DNA of 64,000 nucleotides from Streptomyces sp. NBC_01260 (lineage in GTDB: Bacteria; Actinomycetota; Actinomycetes; Streptomycetales; Streptomycetaceae). The translations under genes were made by a program, and so were the position numbers. Below the pieces are notes generated by a model. The model saw nothing but the letters and a program-made list of their open reading frames with translations, was not told the DNA's origin and did no database searches. Positions 9,455 to 17,676 of this stretch are shown here, in pieces. The stretch lies in the NCBI RefSeq assembly GCF_036226405.1, contig NZ_CP108464.1, positions 372,001-436,000 of the forward strand, given 5' to 3'. Within the stretch, counting starts at the first letter, position 1. The number at the start of each line of letters is the position of its first letter.

Positions 9455-10393
9455 GACGTGTTTGAGATGTGGTCACAGCGTCTGCCGTATGAGGGTGAGC
9501 TGAACGGTCGACTCGTAGCGGACAGCGAGCTTGTCGTATCTGGTCGCGACGCCTCTCGCCTGCTTCAGAAGGCCGATCCGGCACTCGACTTTGTGCCTGC
9601 GTTTGTACATTTCGCGGTCGAAGCCGGGAGGACGGCCGCCGGCAGAACCGCGGCGGAGCCGGTGTCCGGCCTGGTCCCGCTTCTCCGGGATGGTGTGCGC
9701 GATCCCGCGTTTGCGCAGGTAGGAGCGAATCTGACGGGAGGAGTACGCCCGGTCGGCAAGCACATGTTCCGGCCGGGTGCGGGGGCGTCCACCGCTGACC
9801 CGGGGAACACGGATTCGCTCCATCACCTGCACGAAGGCGGGCGCGTCGCCCCGTTGGCCAGCAGTGATGACGGCTGCGAGGACGTGGAAAGAGGCATCGA
9901 CGGCGAGGTGAATCTTGGTAGTCAGTCCGCCGCGCGAGCGTCCCAGGCCGTGGTCGTCCGGCTCGGCCGCGAGGCCATTCGGACGCGTCCGGCCTGGATC
10001 GTCAGCCCCCTTTTGCGGGCCCCGGCGGCGTGCTGGTGGGCCCGGCAGACGGTGGAGTCGACCGAGACTTCCCACTCGATGATCCCGTCTGCGTCTGCCT
10101 TGACCTGCAACTTCTTTAGGACGCGGGCCCATGTTTCGTCGATCTGCCATCGCCGGAACACCGCATACGCCGTCTCCCAGGGGCCGTATCGCTCGGGCAG
10201 GTCCCGCCAAGGCGAGCCGGTCCGGGCCCGCCACCAGATCCCGTCGAAGACCTGCCGCCGATCCCTCGGAGGTCGGCCCATCTTCGGTATCAGCGGCAAC
10301 ACCGCTTCCAGCCGCTCCCACTGTGCATCCGTCAGGTCGCCACGAGACATCTGAAGATCGTTTCACGACCTTGATCGACATCTCAAACACGTC
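9455..10393 (-). mobile_element. IS5-family (IS427-like) insertion sequence, complete
   Basis: A 939-base element with terminal inverted repeats GACGTGTTTGAGATGT (9455-9470) and its complement (10378-10393). It is flanked by direct CTAG copies at 9451-9454 and 10394-10397. Because CTAG is itself palindromic, the ends could be drawn up to one base further out with a TA duplication; the restored target is the same. It encodes one transposase in two overlapping frames on the minus strand. Confidence 0.9.
9473..10350 (-). CDS. IS5-family transposase made by -1 frameshift (orfA + orfB)
   Basis: The first frame (10350 to 9922) begins MSRGDLTDAQWERLEAVLP and holds the HTH-like N-domain and the first catalytic Asp in SVDSTVCRAH. 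The second frame (to 9473) continues with SRGGLTTKIHLAVD, the second Asp in LADRAYSS, and the Glu in RRHKVECRIGLLK, completing a DDE site. The frames meet at CAAAAGGGGG on the minus strand (about 10006-10015), a credible slippery run for a -1 shift. All catalytic residues are present, so it may be active. Confidence 0.85.
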
Positions 10394-10819
10394 CTAGATC
10401 GACGGGAACGAAAGCGACGTCGTACTTGTCGCACAGTGCAGCGAGCTCAGGGGTTTGGGTACGACTGCCGGCGACGAGGCGGGCGCCTTCGCGGCCGAGG
10501 GTCTCGACGATGGCCAAGCCGATGCCCTTGCTGGCACCGGTGACGACAGCGACCTTGTCGGTGAGCCCGAGGTTCATCAGCATGCACTCCCGTAACGCGA
10601 GTCGAGACCGAAAAATCCCCCCAGAAGTGCTCAGATCGACTTCAGTATCACGCACGGAAACCCCCACTGGGCCCATAGCCACGAGCCTGGTTCGGAGAAT
10701 TCCCCCACCTACCCGCCCCGCCGCGGTAACTCGCGCTCCGCCCTGGGGCGCGGCGCGCGAGACTCTGGCGAGCTCGGGCCTGCCCCACCATCGGTCATGG
10801 CAGGAATCGCATCGAGAGG

Positions 10820-11074
10820 GTGAGCGTGGGGTGCTTCGATCAGATACGACGGGTGGCAGCCGACTTGTTTCTTGCCGAGGCCGAGCATCTCGATGCGGTG
10901 GCCGAGGTCATCGACCGGCACTCCGACCAGGACGCGTCCGGCAACGGGGCGGCTGCGGATGACGTGGTAGCCGCTGGGCGCTCTGCACGCCCGTTGACTC
11001 CGGCGTTCATTGCGATGGCCCACGTTGTGACCCGGTTGGAGTGCGTGGCCGCGCCTGCCGGTGCGGATGCGTGA
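10820..11074 (+). CDS. Small hypothetical protein
   Basis: An 84-residue open frame starting at GTG (10820) after GAGAGG and ending 40 bases before the alpha/beta hydrolase. It has no recognisable domain. A predicted helix-rich stretch (FLAEAEHLDAVAEVIDRH) is followed by an Ala-rich region. Third-codon GC is only moderate, so it may be a remnant or a chance frame. An opposing frame over 10709-11023 is no more convincing. Confidence 0.3.
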   Translation: MSVGCFDQIRRVAADLFLAEAEHLDAVAEVIDRHSDQDASGNGAAADDVVAAGRSARPLTPAFIAMAHVVTRLECVAAPAGADA

Positions 11075-11114
11075 ACACTTGCTGTAACAGCGATCTCACG
11101 GAAGCGAGAACGGC

Positions 11115-12092
11115 ATGGCAGCATTCGCGGTCCCCGGTTCACGGCGCCGAATACGTCGCGTACACATCATGGCGGCAGGGGCCGCCATGGCCCTGTGCAC
11201 GGCCCTGGCGGCCCCTGCCGCCGCGGCGGACGGCACGACCACGACCAAACCCACCATCGTGCTGGTGCACGGGGCGTTCGCGGACGCTTCCAGCTGGAAC
11301 GGGGTCGTCGAACGGCTCGAACGTCGTGGATACACCGTCATCGCCCCCGCCAATCCGCTGCGCGGGCTGTACAGCGATTCCACGTACATCGCCTCCCTGC
11401 TGGACAGCATCAAGGGCCCGATCGTGCTCGCGGGTCACTCATACGGCGGCGCCCTGATCAGCTCGGCTGCCGAGAGCAACCCCCGGGTGAAGTCGCTGGT
11501 GTACATATCGGCACTGATGCTCGACGTGGGCGAGAGCGGAATGTCCCTGGGCGCCAAGTTCCCCAGCGAACTCGACACTGCCACGAAGTCCGTTCCGTAC
11601 CGGGTCGGCGGTGGCATCAGCGGGACCGACCTGTACCTCAAGCCCGACAAGCTTCATCAGGTCTTCGCCGCGGACCTGCCGGAGAGCACCACAAGGGTCA
11701 TGGCGGTCACCCAACGACCTGCGGCAACAACCGCGTTCTCCGAGAAGGCCAAGGTGGCCGCCTGGAAGCACATTCCGTCGTGGTTCCTCGTCGCGAAGCA
11801 GGACAAGACCATCAACCCCGACCAGGAACGTTTCGAGGCGAAGCGCGCGGGTTCACACACGGTGGAGATCAACTCCTCCCACGTGGCCATGATCGCCCAC
11901 CCCGAAGCGGTCACCGACCTCGTCCTGCAAGCCGCCACGGCGGCAGGTTCCGCCCGGCCTGCGCTGGCCACCTCCGGGTCCACCCACGACGCCCGGGCCG
12001 AGACCGCACTCACCGGCATCGCCGCCGCCTCGGTGATCGCAGGCGCGGGAGCCGTTCTCCTGGGCCGCCGCCTGAGGCGCCCCGCGCCCTGA
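11115..12092 (+). CDS. Secreted alpha/beta hydrolase with C-terminal membrane anchor
   Basis: A 325-residue protein. Residues 1-39 form a signal peptide (Arg-rich start, hydrophobic MAAGAAMALCTALAAPAAAA, Ala-rich cleavage site). The hydrolase fold starts at IVLVHGAFADASSW, the oxyanion segment. The nucleophile Ser is in GHSYGG and the catalytic His in INSSHVAMI; the acidic residue is likely in LVAKQDKTI. It resembles EstC-like salicylate or aryl esterases. The C-terminus adds a hydrophobic segment (about 297-317) and GRRLRRP. This looks like a sorting or membrane-anchor tail, but the canonical LAxTG sortase motif is not clear (RAETALTG is the nearest). Confidence 0.82.
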   Translation: MAAFAVPGSRRRIRRVHIMAAGAAMALCTALAAPAAAADGTTTTKPTIVLVHGAFADASSWNGVVERLERRGYTVIAPANPLRGLYSDSTYIASLLDSIKGPIVLAGHSYGGALISSAAESNPRVKSLVYISALMLDVGESGMSLGAKFPSELDTATKSVPYRVGGGISGTDLYLKPDKLHQVFAADLPESTTRVMAVTQRPAATTAFSEKAKVAAWKHIPSWFLVAKQDKTINPDQERFEAKRAGSHTVEINSSHVAMIAHPEAVTDLVLQAATAAGSARPALATSGSTHDARAETALTGIAAASVIAGAGAVLLGRRLRRPAP

Positions 12093-12185
12093 CGGCGCGC
12101 TCCGGGACGGCGTACCTTTCTGTGCGCCCGGCGCAGCACCCTGCACACCAGCAATTCGACCTCGTCCTGTTGCTCACGGACCAGG

Positions 12186-12575
12186 GGAATGCTCGTTCAC
12201 GCCGCGAGTGAGCTTTTCCAACCAGGCTCGTGACGTACTGAGTTGGTGTGGGCGCCGGGTACGGGAAGGCGAGCACGGTCTGGATGTCGTCGCGGCGAAC
12301 TTCGAGCGGCAGATGCCCTCGTGGCGGGCGATGCGGTTGCGGAACTTATGCAGCCGCTTGACCGGGTCTTCCACCGTGGCCAGGGCACGGTGGGGAGCGT
12401 GCGGAAAGGCGCCTGCCAGGTCAGGCCAGAGGCCTGGACGACGTCATCGCGGGCCTTGCCACGGAGCGGGACCGCCGTGTCGGCGTACCACTCCGTGGTC
12501 TCGAAGAACGCTACGGCGAGATCGCTGTTCCACCAGTACAGCGCGAGCGCGGCGCCGGCATCACCGCCTCACACG
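12186..12575 (-). pseudogene. Degenerate Abi-like family gene
   Basis: On the minus strand three broken frames spell out pieces of one protein. ALALYWWNSDLAVAFFETTEWYAD is followed, after a shift, by GLWPDLAGAFPHAP and then RLHKFRNRIARHEG, and after another shift by RRDDIQTVLAFPYP. FRNRIARHE matches the RNRIAHHEP signature of Abi-like abortive-infection-type proteins, and the order matches that family. About half of the usual length is missing between the first two pieces, so it is both deleted and frameshifted. It is flanked by decayed sequence. Confidence 0.5.
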
Positions 12576-12589
12576 CCCAGGTAGGAGTT

Positions 12590-12940
12590 CTGAATCGCCC
12601 CGGCCCAGGACGGCCATCCGGTCGCAAGAACACCTGGCCCACACCACGCTACGACGTGCACACAGTCGGCAAACCGGGCCCCGCAGCTCGACGGACGAAG
12701 AAGCCAGCAACCCCGCGTCCACGCCGCACAGGTTAAAGATCAAGCTAAGGCTTGTCCCGCAACGCTCATGCGGGTGCCACGGGGAGCAAGAGTCCGAGGC
12801 TCTGACAGTGCTCGCTCGGCCCATTTCCTCGACGAGGCGTGCTACGAGCGGAATGTGAAGCATCAGGATTCGGGTTCGCCAACTATGCTGCTGTGTAGCG
12901 CTTTTGGGAGTCAGCGGTCAGTCGCTCACTTCTTCGCTCG
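12590..12940. other. Non-coding or decayed stretch before the kinase gene
   Basis: Only short frames with unbiased third positions are seen here on both strands. GC is lower than in neighbouring genes. I recognise no RNA, repeat or domain. Together with the Abi-like remnant it looks like eroded DNA. Confidence 0.4.
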
Positions 12941-12979
12941 ACGGTGCGGTTCTCGGCATTCCGTACGGAGGGGGAGGGC

Positions 12980-14593
12980 ATGCGGGGTGCATTGCTCGCG
13001 GGGCGCTACCGCCTGGGTAAACCCATCGGTTCCGGCGGCATGGGCACCGTGTGGCGTGCCACGGACACCTACCGCCAGCGCGGTGTCGCGGTGAAGATGG
13101 TGACTGGCCTGGCCGAGGGCATGACCTCGGAGACCGCCGGCAGGTTCCACCGCGAGGTCCAGGTCGCCTCCCGGCTGCACCACCCGCACATCGTGGAGAT
13201 GCACGACGCCGGCGAGGCGGTCGTGGACGGGCGTCCGGTGCTGTACCTGGTCATGGAGGAGATTCCCGGAGAGCCACTGAGCCGGGTGCTCGACGTGCGA
13301 AGACCCTCGCTGGCCGAGATCGCCCGATGGGGTGGTGAGATCTGCGACGCGCTCGCTGCCATGCACGGCGAGGGAGTCGTGCACCGGGACCTGAAGCCGG
13401 CGAACGTGATGATCGGCCCCGACGGGCATGTGACCGTGCTGGACTTCGGCATCGCGCGGCTCGACGCCACCGGCATTGACCTGACGACACTCACCCGCAC
13501 TGGCAGTGTCCTCGGCACCGTCGCCTTCATGTCTCCGGAACAGGCGGGGGGCGGGGGTGAGGTCGGCGCGCCCAGCGACCTCTACTCCCTGGGGTGCCTC
13601 CTGTACGCCACACTGGTAGGCGGGCCGCCGTTCTCCGAAGGGCCCTGGCAGCGCATTCTGCTGCAGCATCTCGACGAGGTCCCCGCCGCCCCTGGCCTGC
13701 GCCGCAGTGGGCTTCCGCCCGAGTGGGACACCCTGGTGCTGGAGCTCCTCGCCAAGCAGCCGGAGCACCGGCCGCCGACTGCGCTGGCGGTACGGGAGCG
13801 GCTGGCGGCCCTGCCCTTCCCACAGGCCGCGCCTGCCGAGGTTCTGTCGCGCATCTCCGTCCCGCCCGAGGCCGCATCCGTGACGGCTCCGGGTTCCGGT
13901 GCGACCCTTGTCGATCCCGACGGGGTGGCGACCGCTTCGGTGACGCCGGACGGGTCCGCTCCGCAGGGACCTGCGCCGGGCGCGGCGGCCGAGACGTCCG
14001 ATGTGAGGGCCGCGGACACGGTGACGCACAACGAGGGGTCCGTGTCCGCGGTTCACCCGCCCACCGAGGTCTGGTCCGGCGCCCCGGAGCCGATCTCCTC
14101 GAATTCGGGGGACGTGATCTCCCGCAGCCTGACCTGGGGGCAGCTCCTGGCCTTCTTCGCTGGTGTCGTGGTGCTTCTTGTCGGGTTGGTGGCGGTCATC
14201 CTGATCATGTCGGGACGCGGGGCAGGACAGTCAGTGGGTACCTCCGGCCTGATCGTCGTAGGTGGCTTCGTCGCCTTCGTCCTGTTCGGTATCCTGCACG
14301 CCGTGTACATCGACGTCTGGCGACCGCGGCGGATCAAGCGGCAGGTCGGCAGGTGGTCGTGGTCGAACGAGCGGGTTGAAGCGTTCGCCGCCGTCGACCG
14401 GGCGATGCGAAAGGGCCGCCGGATCGAGGTCGTCTTCGAGCCCGAGGGGGGTGGGTGCGTGACCTACGTCATCTTTCCGAGCCGCTTCGTCGAGGCCGGG
14501 CTCGTGGGCTGGACGGAGTCGGGCGAGGAGGTCCTCTTCCCCGATGACCAACTGCTCACGGTCATGGCCGTCCAGGACGACGGCGGCGGCTGA
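12980..14593 (+). CDS. Serine/threonine protein kinase with two transmembrane segments
   Basis: A 537-residue Hanks-type kinase. It has a Gly-rich loop GSGGMGTVW, ATP-binding Lys39 in VAVKMV, catalytic HRDLKPAN (Asp136), DFG at about 155 and the activation segment GSVLGTVAFMSPEQ. The kinase domain ends near 270. A Pro/Ala/Thr-rich linker leads to two hydrophobic segments (about 389-411 and 421-443) and a basic cytoplasmic tail of about 90 residues. Two segments put the tail back in the cytoplasm, unlike PknB kinases with external PASTA repeats. The ATG at 12980 follows GGGGGAGGGC, so I prefer it to the frame start at 12944. Confidence 0.88.
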   Translation: MRGALLAGRYRLGKPIGSGGMGTVWRATDTYRQRGVAVKMVTGLAEGMTSETAGRFHREVQVASRLHHPHIVEMHDAGEAVVDGRPVLYLVMEEIPGEPLSRVLDVRRPSLAEIARWGGEICDALAAMHGEGVVHRDLKPANVMIGPDGHVTVLDFGIARLDATGIDLTTLTRTGSVLGTVAFMSPEQAGGGGEVGAPSDLYSLGCLLYATLVGGPPFSEGPWQRILLQHLDEVPAAPGLRRSGLPPEWDTLVLELLAKQPEHRPPTALAVRERLAALPFPQAAPAEVLSRISVPPEAASVTAPGSGATLVDPDGVATASVTPDGSAPQGPAPGAAAETSDVRAADTVTHNEGSVSAVHPPTEVWSGAPEPISSNSGDVISRSLTWGQLLAFFAGVVVLLVGLVAVILIMSGRGAGQSVGTSGLIVVGGFVAFVLFGILHAVYIDVWRPRRIKRQVGRWSWSNERVEAFAAVDRAMRKGRRIEVVFEPEGGGCVTYVIFPSRFVEAGLVGWTESGEEVLFPDDQLLTVMAVQDDGGG

Positions 14594-14621
14594 AGAGCGG
14601 GCCTCGACTTCGTGTCGGCGC

Positions 14622-14942
14622 CTATCCGGGGCCGTCGGGGGAGGTTACCAACTCGTACGCATGCAGCTCCGCAAGAAGAACCCGATGCAGCCGGTCGAAG
14701 ACCCCTGCCTTCTGCCACCGGTCCAGACGACGCCAACAGGCCTGCCCCGAACCGAACCCCAGCCCCAGCCCCAACGGCAGGAGTTGCCAGGCTATGTCGT
14801 TGTAGAGGACAAACAGGATCCCCTGAGGACAGAGCCGGTCGGACACTGGCCTCGGCCCCGGCGACCGCTCCGGCCACGGAGGCGGCAGCGGCTCGATCAG
14901 TGCCCACAAGTCGTCGTCCACGATCCACGGTCGAGTGCTCAC
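14622..14942 (-). pseudogene. Truncated IS transposase (N-terminal part only)
   Basis: This 106-residue frame begins MSTRPWIVDDDLWALIEPLPPP and runs through the CWRRLDRWQKAGVFDRLHRVLLAEL segment typical of orfA in IS5-family elements. After LLAEL the sequence departs from the family and stops, so the first catalytic Asp and all of orfB are missing. Upstream, 14983-15002 carries CAGGCTGTTTCAGCAAGATC, which resembles an IS end. The element is therefore a 5' remnant between the kinase and the chitinase. Confidence 0.75.
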
Positions 14943-15007
14943 ACCCTCACGAACGGCCGAATCATCACACCGGTCACGGCCAACCAGGCTGTTTCAGCAA
15001 GATCGTG

Positions 15008-16063
15008 TTACGGGCTCTGGAGAAGCTGTTTGACGTTGTCACCGAAGGTCCAGCTCTTGGACCCGTCCCAGTTCAGCGACCAGTCCATCAGGCCCTTCAG
15101 GCTGCCGCCGTAGTGGTTCCAGGCCTGGGACACCAGCCCCGGCGCCATGTAGCCGCCACCCGCGCCCGACTGGGCGGGCAGCCCCGGGACCTGCTTTTCG
15201 TAGGGCACCTTGACCGTGGTGCCCTGGATGACGAGCCCCTTGGCCAGACAGTCCGTCTGCGCGGTGAAGCCCTTGACGGTGCCCGCGGAGTACGAGTCGC
15301 CCGAGCAGCCGTACATGCTGCCGTTGTAGTACTGCATGTTCAGCCACCAGAGCCGGCCATTGTCCGCGTACTTCTTCACGATGGGCAGGTACGCGCCCCA
15401 GATCGAGCCGTAGGTGATGCTGCCTCCGGTGACATAGGCCGTCTCCGGAGCCATCGTCAGGCCGAAGTTCGACGGCATCCCGGCGAGCACCCCGTCGATG
15501 ATGCGGATGAGGTTGGCCTGCGAGGCCGACAACTGTTTGATGTTGCCGCTGCCGCTCAGGCCGGTCTCGATGTCGATGTCGATGCCGTCGAAGTTGTACT
15601 TCTTGAGGATCGGCACCACCGTGTCGACGAAGCGGTCGGCCACCGCGCGGGAGCTGAGGTCGATACCGGCCGCCGCGCCGCCGATCGACATCAGGGTGGT
15701 GAGCCCGGACGCCTTCGCCTGGCACATCTCGGCCGGGGTCGGGACCTTGACGGTCGAGTCCATCCCGTCCTCCCACAGGACGGTGCCGTCGGAGAGGATC
15801 ACCGGGAAGGCCGCGTTGATCACGTTGTAGCCGTGCTGTGTGATGCGGCTGTCGGTGATGGGGATCCAGCCCAGCGGCGGGTGCACACCGTTGGACGCGC
15901 CGTCCCAGTTCTCCCAGTAGCCCTGGAGCACCTTGCCCGCGGGCTTCGACTTGACCGCGCAGGTGTCATCCTGCGCGGAGCTCGGCGTCGCCGCGACCAG
16001 CATCTGTACGACGCATGCCGCCGCGATGCCGGCCCCCAGCAGACGTGATGTCCGACCGAACAT
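15008..16063 (-). CDS. Secreted GH18 chitinase
   Basis: A 351-residue chitinase with a signal peptide (about 1-30, ending TPSSA) and a single GH18 TIM barrel. The catalytic DxxDxDxE is FDGIDIDIE (Asp159, Asp162, Asp164, Glu166). SIGG at 126-129 and the late MDWSLNWD strand are also family marks. There is no separate chitin-binding or FnIII module, unlike many Streptomyces chitinases. The ATG at 16063 follows GAAGGGAAC; an upstream in-frame Met at 16111 lacks a site. The promoter carries two TGGTCCAGACCT boxes, so induction by chitin/N-acetylglucosamine is likely. Confidence 0.92.
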   Translation of the reverse strand: MFGRTSRLLGAGIAAACVVQMLVAATPSSAQDDTCAVKSKPAGKVLQGYWENWDGASNGVHPPLGWIPITDSRITQHGYNVINAAFPVILSDGTVLWEDGMDSTVKVPTPAEMCQAKASGLTTLMSIGGAAAGIDLSSRAVADRFVDTVVPILKKYNFDGIDIDIETGLSGSGNIKQLSASQANLIRIIDGVLAGMPSNFGLTMAPETAYVTGGSITYGSIWGAYLPIVKKYADNGRLWWLNMQYYNGSMYGCSGDSYSAGTVKGFTAQTDCLAKGLVIQGTTVKVPYEKQVPGLPAQSGAGGGYMAPGLVSQAWNHYGGSLKGLMDWSLNWDGSKSWTFGDNVKQLLQSP

Positions 16064-16170
16064 GCCCGGTTCCCTTCGTGGGGTGGAGACCAGAGAAGCC
16101 GAAAATGCCATGATCCTGACAAGTCAGAGGTCCCGGCAGCCCGGCCGTCACAACGCGGCACACGCTAAAG

Positions 16171-16203
16171 TGGTCCAGACCTTCCGTCAATAGGTCTGGA
16201 CCA
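16171..16203 (-). promoter_or_regulatory. Chitinase promoter with two DasR-like 12-bp boxes
   Basis: TGGTCCAGACCT occurs at 16171-16182 and, as exact complement, at 16192-16203. Each is nearly palindromic and matches the 12-bp repeats of Streptomyces chitinase promoters and the DasR site core TGGTCTAGACCA. TTGACG (minus strand, 16185-16190) lies between them, with TAGCGT 17 bases on (16162-16167). The boxes thus flank the -35. Confidence 0.75.
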
Positions 16204-16298
16204 TACGCACGGTGGCGCCGCCCCCCTCCCGCCCGCGGCGGCGACGGGGCGAAACACGAAGGCAACACCCCCGCCCCGCCGTCCGGCCTTCGCCGGGC

Positions 16299-17480
16299 TC
16301 ACCCGGTGACGGACTCGGGAGCACCCCCGGTACCGTCCGGCCACGGCAGCTCGATGGCGGTCTGCGGCTCCTGCGTCATGGACGGCACCAGGTCCCCGGG
16401 AGGCTCGTCCGGCTCCGCCGGGGTACCGGTCGGCTCGCCGGGCGGAATCCCCGACGGCTCGTCGGTGGCGCCGTCCGAGGGCAGGCCCGTCGGACAGTCC
16501 GGGGGCGCGGCCAGGCCGCCGTCGGGGGCGCCCGGCGGATCGCCCGAAGGGGTCGCGGCGGCCTCCTCCCCGGGCGGCGTCGGGACGCCCGGTGTCGGGC
16601 AGTCGGTGGGCGCGGTGGTCCGCGAAGGGGTCGGTTCACCAGGCGGCACCCCGGGCAGCGGTCCGGTGATGTCGGTGCCCGGGCCGTACGGCGGCGGCAC
16701 CTCGGGGGCGCGGTCCCGGGCGCCCTCGTCCCCGGCCGTCCGCTCGATCCAGGCGCTGTGCACGACGTCGACGATCACCAGGTCCGTGAGCTCGCGCGCG
16801 GTGGGCTCGACGACGACGACGCGCGCCGGGTCGTAGCCCTTCCACTTCTCCCCCCGGTCGGCCGACTCGCGCGCGCCGTTCGGCGCGGTCAGCGGGTTTC
16901 CGCAGGCACAGCGCACTCGTGGCATCCCGTGGCTGTCGACCATCACCGCGGTGCCGGCCTGGAGCACGGACTGGAACGTGGTCGCGGATCCCCCGCTGAA
17001 GCCGTGACCGGCCACCCGGGTGTCGGCGCGCAGCAGGACCGGGGTCAGCCCGCGCAGGAAGCCGGCGGCCCCGGCCGGGGCGATGCCCGCGGCATGCGCG
17101 AAGGCCTCCCTCCTGGCACGGTCGGCGGCCAGGAAGCGGATCTGCTTCCCGACATCGCAGGAGGCCACGGAGCGGGTGCCGCCGTAGAGGCCCGGGGTGG
17201 AGCCGGCGAGCCGGTGGACGGCCCGGCCGCCGGGGGCCGGGGTCTCACGGGGGCCGGTGCGCGACGGGGCCGGCGCCGCACCGGACGGCCTCACCGTCGA
17301 GCCGGTGAAGGGGTCGGGCCCCCGCGCCGCGGCAGACTGCAGGAGGACCTCCTGGGCGTCGGCCGTCCCCTTGGTGCCGTTGCCGCCGAGGGGGGCGTCC
17401 CGCGCGCAGCCCGCGGCGAGCAGGATCCCGGCGGACAGCGTGGCGCCCGCGGCGCGGCGCAGGCGTATGGGTGAGCGCAC
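16299..17480 (-). CDS. DUF6777-type lipoprotein with Pro-rich C-terminus
   Basis: A 393-residue exported lipoprotein; the lipobox LLAAGC places the lipid-bearing Cys at 25. Residues about 35-255 form a domain matching the Streptomyces DUF6777 family, with paired Cys in SCDVGKQ and VRCACGNPL and the conserved GTAVMVDSHGMPRVRC segment. The last 140 residues are a low-complexity Pro/Gly/Glu/Thr spacer. No function is known. It is transcribed away from the membrane-protein group to its right. Confidence 0.75.
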   Translation of the reverse strand: MRSPIRLRRAAGATLSAGILLAAGCARDAPLGGNGTKGTADAQEVLLQSAAARGPDPFTGSTVRPSGAAPAPSRTGPRETPAPGGRAVHRLAGSTPGLYGGTRSVASCDVGKQIRFLAADRARREAFAHAAGIAPAGAAGFLRGLTPVLLRADTRVAGHGFSGGSATTFQSVLQAGTAVMVDSHGMPRVRCACGNPLTAPNGARESADRGEKWKGYDPARVVVVEPTARELTDLVIVDVVHSAWIERTAGDEGARDRAPEVPPPYGPGTDITGPLPGVPPGEPTPSRTTAPTDCPTPGVPTPPGEEAAATPSGDPPGAPDGGLAAPPDCPTGLPSDGATDEPSGIPPGEPTGTPAEPDEPPGDLVPSMTQEPQTAIELPWPDGTGGAPESVTG

Positions 17481-17603
17481 GAACGGTCTCCTGCCGGTTC
17501 ACCGGTCCCGAGTGGTCCCCCTATGTCTGCCGCAGTTGACCCTTCCCCGCAAGCCGAGGGCACACGACGGGCGCGGGAGGCCGGACGGGGTCGGCAGCAA
17601 CAC

Positions 17604-17663
17604 CTTGAACACGTTCAAGAAAGGCCCTAGAGTCAGCACCGATATCACTTGAACATGTTCAAG
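17604..17663 (+). promoter_or_regulatory. Promoter with two TetR-type palindromes
   Basis: CTTGAACACGTTCAAG (17604-17619) and CTTGAACATGTTCAAG (17648-17663) are 16-bp palindromes whose centres are 44 bases apart. TTGAAC of the first box serves as -35 (17605-17610), with TAGAGT 17 bases on (17628-17633). The second box lies between the start point and the ATG at 17677. The boxes resemble TetR-family operators. No TetR gene is in the window, so the repressor must act from elsewhere. Confidence 0.7.
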
Positions 17664-17676
17664 ACGGGGGTGGGCC

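Larger units (their letters stand above)
8840..10577 (-). pseudogene. SDR-family oxidoreductase gene split by an insertion sequence
   Basis: The 5' part (10394-10577, start MNLGLTDKVAVVTGASKGIG) carries the Rossmann TGxxxGxG motif. The 3' part (8840-9454) carries NNLG, the active-site YSAAKAA and the C-terminal VIDGGQ. An IS5-family element lies between them. Deleting the element together with one CTAG copy joins VPVDLG to DAGGPGLLIHAAAERHGRMDVLVNN in frame, giving an ordinary SDR of about 265 residues. The ATG at 10577 has GGGAG 9 bases upstream. The insertion is clean and the arms show no other damage, so it is probably recent. Product function was likely a 3-oxoacyl reductase-like dehydrogenase; substrate unknown. 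Confidence 0.9.

Noticed and set aside
12208..12858. A 216-codon forward frame
   Set aside because: No domain, Arg/Ser-rich, and it lies opposite the Abi-like remnant whose motifs are recognisable.
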